A DNA stretch of 64,000 nt from JAXGPL01 sp040766985 (GTDB lineage Bacteria; Bacillota; Sulfobacillia; JAUYEG01). The notes below the pieces were generated by a model. It ran no database searches. It saw only the letters and a program-made list of their open reading frames with translations, and had not been told where the DNA came from. The stretch covers positions 70,667-134,666 of the forward strand of contig JAXGPL010000006.1 in NCBI GenBank assembly GCA_040766985.1. The letters are read 5' to 3'. This document shows positions 61,376 to 64,000 of the stretch, piece after piece (the first letter of the stretch is position 1; the number at the start of each line of letters is the position of its first letter). Position numbers and translations under genes: made by a program.

Positions 61376-63229
61376 TATCCGAACGTCGCACCGCTTGCCA
61401 GCAGGCCGACCAGGGCTTCGACAACCCAGGGGTCGAATTGGCTGCCGGCGTTGCGCTTGAGTTCCGCTGCCGCCTCCTCGTAGCTGATCGCGGGCCGGTA
61501 CGGCTGCCGTGCCGACATCATCACATCCAAAAGCATCCGCTACGGCGAGGATCCGGGCCATCAACGGGATGTCCGCTCCGGCGAGGCCCTGCGGGTATCC
61601 GGTGCCGTCCCAGCGCTCGTGGTGGGCCAGGACTGGTTTCCGCGATCAGGGCGAGGTCCGGTGTCGTCGCCGCGATGCGGTATCGATTTCCGAATGGCGC
61701 TTTATCGCTTCCCATTCCCTCGGCCGATCAGCGGCCAGGGCGTTCGAGGACCTCCCTTGCCACGCCGATCTTGCCGACGTCGTGGAGCGAAGCGAGGTCG
61801 GCAACGTGGGTGAGCTGCTTCTCGCCGCTCCAGGACCGCGCCAAGCGCGAGCATCAGCGCCTTCAGGCGCTCCGCGTGAGCCCGGTCTTCGTGGGTCCGT
61901 TGAACCAGCGATTCCTGCAGGAAACTGACGATCGCCCCATGGGCGTTGCGCCCTTCAAGCAGCTTGTTGCAGGCGCGCATGAGCAGCAGGCGGTGACTCC
62001 ATGTATCCTGCGCAGGTCGATCGGCGGCCATCCAGGCGATGCTTAACGGGATGGGGTCAGCGGCCGCCGTCCGCACTGGAACGGCCCGGTCGCGGACCCG
62101 AGCCGCGATGTCGGCTCTGGTCAGGAGCAGGATGATCGCGAACTCGTCGCCGCCCCAGCGGCAGATGACGTCCTCGCGCCGGAGGACGGAGCGGATGGCG
62201 TTGGCCGTATTGGTCAACAGGCGGTGCGCGCTGTGGCCGAGAACGTCGTTGGCCAGCAGACCATTGATGTCGCCGATGATGATGGCCAGGGCGGGGACCG
62301 CGAGGAGTTGTGGCGCGCGATTTCCTCTTCGAAATACGCGCGGTTGTAGAGGACCCCGTCAGCTTGTCGTGGAAGGTCAGGTACCGGATGTTCTCGAGCG
62401 CCTGGATTTGGCTGGTGATGTCACGGCACAGGCCGGCGACCCCCGTGATCTCCCCGCAGTCGCCGCGGATCGGGTACACGGTGAACCGGTACACGCTGTG
62501 GCCTCCGCCGGAGAGCTGGAGCTTGGTTTCGGTTTCTGCGGTCTGGCCGTCCCTGATCACCTTACGGTGCAGACGCTCAAGGCTGTGGACCAGTTCATAT
62601 GGCACCTTGAGGTCGTGGATCACCTCGCCGAGCATTTCTTCCTCGGACGACCCGAACGCGCGGCAGATACTCCGATTGGCTGCCGTAACCCGGCAGTCGC
62701 GGTCCAGGCTGAAGATGAAGTCCTCCGTGTTGTCGACGAGGTCGCGGTAGCGGCGCTCGCTCTGCCGTAGGGCCATCTCGACGAGACGGCGCTCCGTGAT
62801 ATCCCGCGCGGCTACGATCGCGCCGGTCACCATCCGGTCGGGCGCGCGCACGATTCTCCCGTGCCCCTCAAGGGAAACCCAAGGCCCGCTTTGGTGCCGC
62901 ACCCGAAACGTAAACGGCGCTGTGAGCGGAATCGCCGTCCGGTCTTGTGGAACGCGTAGACTGGCCGCATCCTCAGGGTGGAGGTACGGGTAGATGCTGT
63001 GCCCGGCCAGCTCCGCCGGGTCGTAGCCCAGCAGCTCCTGCGCTGAGGGGCTGACGTACATCAACCGGCCCTGGACGTCCAGTTCGACGACCAGGTCGCG
63101 CATGTACGTCGTAATGCGCCGGAGCTGTTGGAGTTCGACGCTCTCGGACGCCTCGGTGCTGGATATTTCCCTAGATGCTCTATCACTGATGCCAGAACCA
63201 GGCGCAAACTTGGTTGCCGGCTTACTCAC
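61376..63229 (-). CDS. PAS-PAS-GGDEF-HD-GYP signalling protein, frameshifted
   Basis: ATG at 63229. Residues 35-150 and 160-285 are PAS domains (DLVVELDVQGRLMYVSPSAQ; DFIFSLDRDCRVTAANRSIC). After YLTFHDKLTG the frame breaks near 62360. LAIIIGDINGLLANDVLGHS and VICRWGGDEFAIIL, a complete GGDEF motif, follow in other frames. An HD-GYP domain comes next: LASLHDVGKIGV, then AHHERWDGTGYPQGLAG and ARILAVADAF, then AISYEEAAAELKRNAGSQFD, ending at 61376. At least four indels. If intact, it could both make and degrade cyclic di-GMP. No membrane segment is seen. Confidence 0.8.
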
Positions 63230-63388
63230 TGGCGAACCCCCTTTGGGTTAGTGCCTTTATACCCAAATCGGACGCCGGAGAGGGTCTCGTTAACCCGTCG
63301 GCGTATCTGAATTGACTGTCTTTAGGGACACCCGGCTCTGCCGGCGTAGACTCTGAGACGAGGAAGCCTATTCGCGGGGGAATCGCCA
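63230..63388. promoter_or_regulatory. Divergent promoter region
   Basis: A 159-bp gap between the divergent HD-GYP and dehydratase genes. It must contain both promoters, but I do not see a confident -35/-10 pair or a c-di-GMP riboswitch. Confidence 0.3.
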
Positions 63389-64000
63389 ATGAACCTGGAC
63401 CGAAAACCGAAGTGGCAAGACATCGTCGCCGCGCGCGCACGTCTTGCGGGCGTGGCCAGGCGGACGCCGCTTCTGCACGCGCAAGATGTGGCGGGGGGCG
63501 CTGAGCTCTACCTCAAAGCCGAGTGTTTCCAGCGGACGCACGCCTTCAAGTTCCGTGGCGCCTACAACCGTTCGAGCCTGCTCTCGGCAGGCCAACTCAA
63601 ACGAGGCCTCGTGACCGCGTCCAGCGGCAATCATGCCCTTGGCCTCTCGCTGGCGGGTTCGCTCATCGGCGCCGAGGTGACGGTCGTCATGCCGGAGCAT
63701 GCGCCGAGGGTCAAGGAGGCGGGTTGCCGCGGATACGGCGCGGCAGTGGTCCGCTTCGGCGATGCCTACGATGATTCCGTGGCCCATGCCAAGCAGCTCG
63801 CAGAGCAACTGGGTTTGACCTACGTCCAGAGCTTCGACGATCCGCTGGTCGCCGCCGGCCAAGCCACTGTAGCCTGGGAGATCATCGACGACCTTCCCGA
63901 TGTGGAAATCATCGTCGCGCCGATTGGCGGCGGCGGGCTGCTGTCCGGCCTGCTCGGCCTGACCAAGACCCTGCCGCGGGAGGAGGCTGCAAGGCTGTTT
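63389..64000 (+). CDS. Threonine/serine dehydratase-family PLP enzyme, 3' end outside window
   Basis: ATG at 63389 behind GCGGGGGAA; 204 codons are visible. The PLP lysine is in HAFKFRGAYNRSSLL, preceded by AELYLKAECFQRTH. Substrate-binding SSGNHALGLSLAGSLIGAEV and the cofactor phosphate loop APIGGGGLLSGLLGL are present. This is a fold-type II beta-eliminase of the threonine dehydratase/serine racemase group. The lack of its C-terminus prevents deciding whether an ACT regulatory domain exists. The role is amino-acid catabolism or isoleucine synthesis. Confidence 0.87.
   Translation, partial: MNLDRKPKWQDIVAARARLAGVARRTPLLHAQDVAGGAELYLKAECFQRTHAFKFRGAYNRSSLLSAGQLKRGLVTASSGNHALGLSLAGSLIGAEVTVVMPEHAPRVKEAGCRGYGAAVVRFGDAYDDSVAHAKQLAEQLGLTYVQSFDDPLVAAGQATVAWEIIDDLPDVEIIVAPIGGGGLLSGLLGLTKTLPREEAARLF

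Noticed and set aside
60700..62046. 448-codon plus-strand frame across the S66 and HD-GYP genes
   Set aside because: Antisense to two conserved genes and crosses an intrinsic terminator.
1..64000. tRNA, rRNA, CRISPR array, insertion sequence or phage genes
   Set aside because: No cloverleaf with a T-loop match, no rRNA motif, no regularly spaced repeat-spacer array and no transposase or phage structural gene was found on reading through the window.

Overview
The window is about 64 kb of high-GC bacterial DNA (I estimate low-to-mid 60s % G+C) with strong GGAGG-type ribosome binding sites and frequent GTG/TTG starts. S-layer-homology (SLH) proteins, a NamZ-type muramidase with a copper-amine-oxidase-N-like tail, a LysM protein, a DUF2089 protein and a Gram-positive-type LexA box point to a member of the Bacillota (Clostridia-like, high-GC lineage). 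A glycyl-radical enzyme with its activase indicates anaerobic metabolism. The species cannot be named from the sequence.

Layout. 0-12.6 kb: a catabolic and transport region, holding a MocR regulator divergent from an EamA transporter, a PreA-like flavoprotein, a P1 peptidase, a creatininase-family amidohydrolase, a DapA-family aldolase, an Asp/Glu/hydantoin racemase, NamZ, a DUF2089 pair and an M20 amidohydrolase. 13-25.9 kb: a lower-quality or decaying stretch with an orphan helical protein, a BstYI/BglII-like restriction endonuclease remnant, an M14 carboxypeptidase, a broken Uma2 nuclease, an SLH/beta-helix surface protein, two paralogous broken membrane acyltransferases, a LysM protein, a second M20 enzyme and a TipA-like MerR regulator with a textbook 19-bp-spacer promoter. 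26-35.8 kb: a Lon-like protease, two related Cys-rich small proteins, an FAD oxidoreductase, a truncated aldo-keto reductase, an ABC-2-like exporter and a small HExxH protein. 36-38.8 kb and 51.7-54.7 kb: two diverged copies of the same four-gene membrane cassette (DUF6754-like protein, multi-TM protein, single-domain anchored protein, multi-TM protein). 38.9-51.5 kb: undecaprenol/diacylglycerol kinase, a DUF4932-like lipoprotein, a HAD phosphatase, an SLH-transglutaminase, an ornithine-cyclodeaminase homologue followed by a glycyl-radical activase and a hydroxyproline dehydratase, an SOS-type promoter in front of a gene fragment, an amidase and an S9 peptidase. 54.7-64 kb: MenG, PspC, Cu/Zn SOD and GNAT proteins, a carbohydrate operon (LD-carboxypeptidase, BtpA/SgcQ, TIM-barrel, FGGY kinase), a PAS-GGDEF-HD-GYP regulator and a threonine/serine dehydratase running off the end.

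Theme. Many genes serve turnover of peptides, amino acids, cyclic amides and cell wall (M14, two M20, S66, P1, S9, NamZ, Lon, hydroxyproline dehydratase, amidase, creatininase, racemase), suggesting an anaerobic peptide and amino-acid scavenger with an S-layer.

Quality warning. At least sixteen otherwise recognisable genes contain single-base-type frameshifts, often in G/C runs and often compensated by a second indel a few codons later. The simplest reading is consensus error in the assembly. Genes with larger missing pieces (endonuclease, aldo-keto reductase, DUF3795 fragment) may be truly broken or mis-assembled.

The best candidate for an undescribed system is the duplicated four-gene membrane cassette. 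Second is the pair of Cys-rich small proteins with a shared CAVP...F(S/T)D core.
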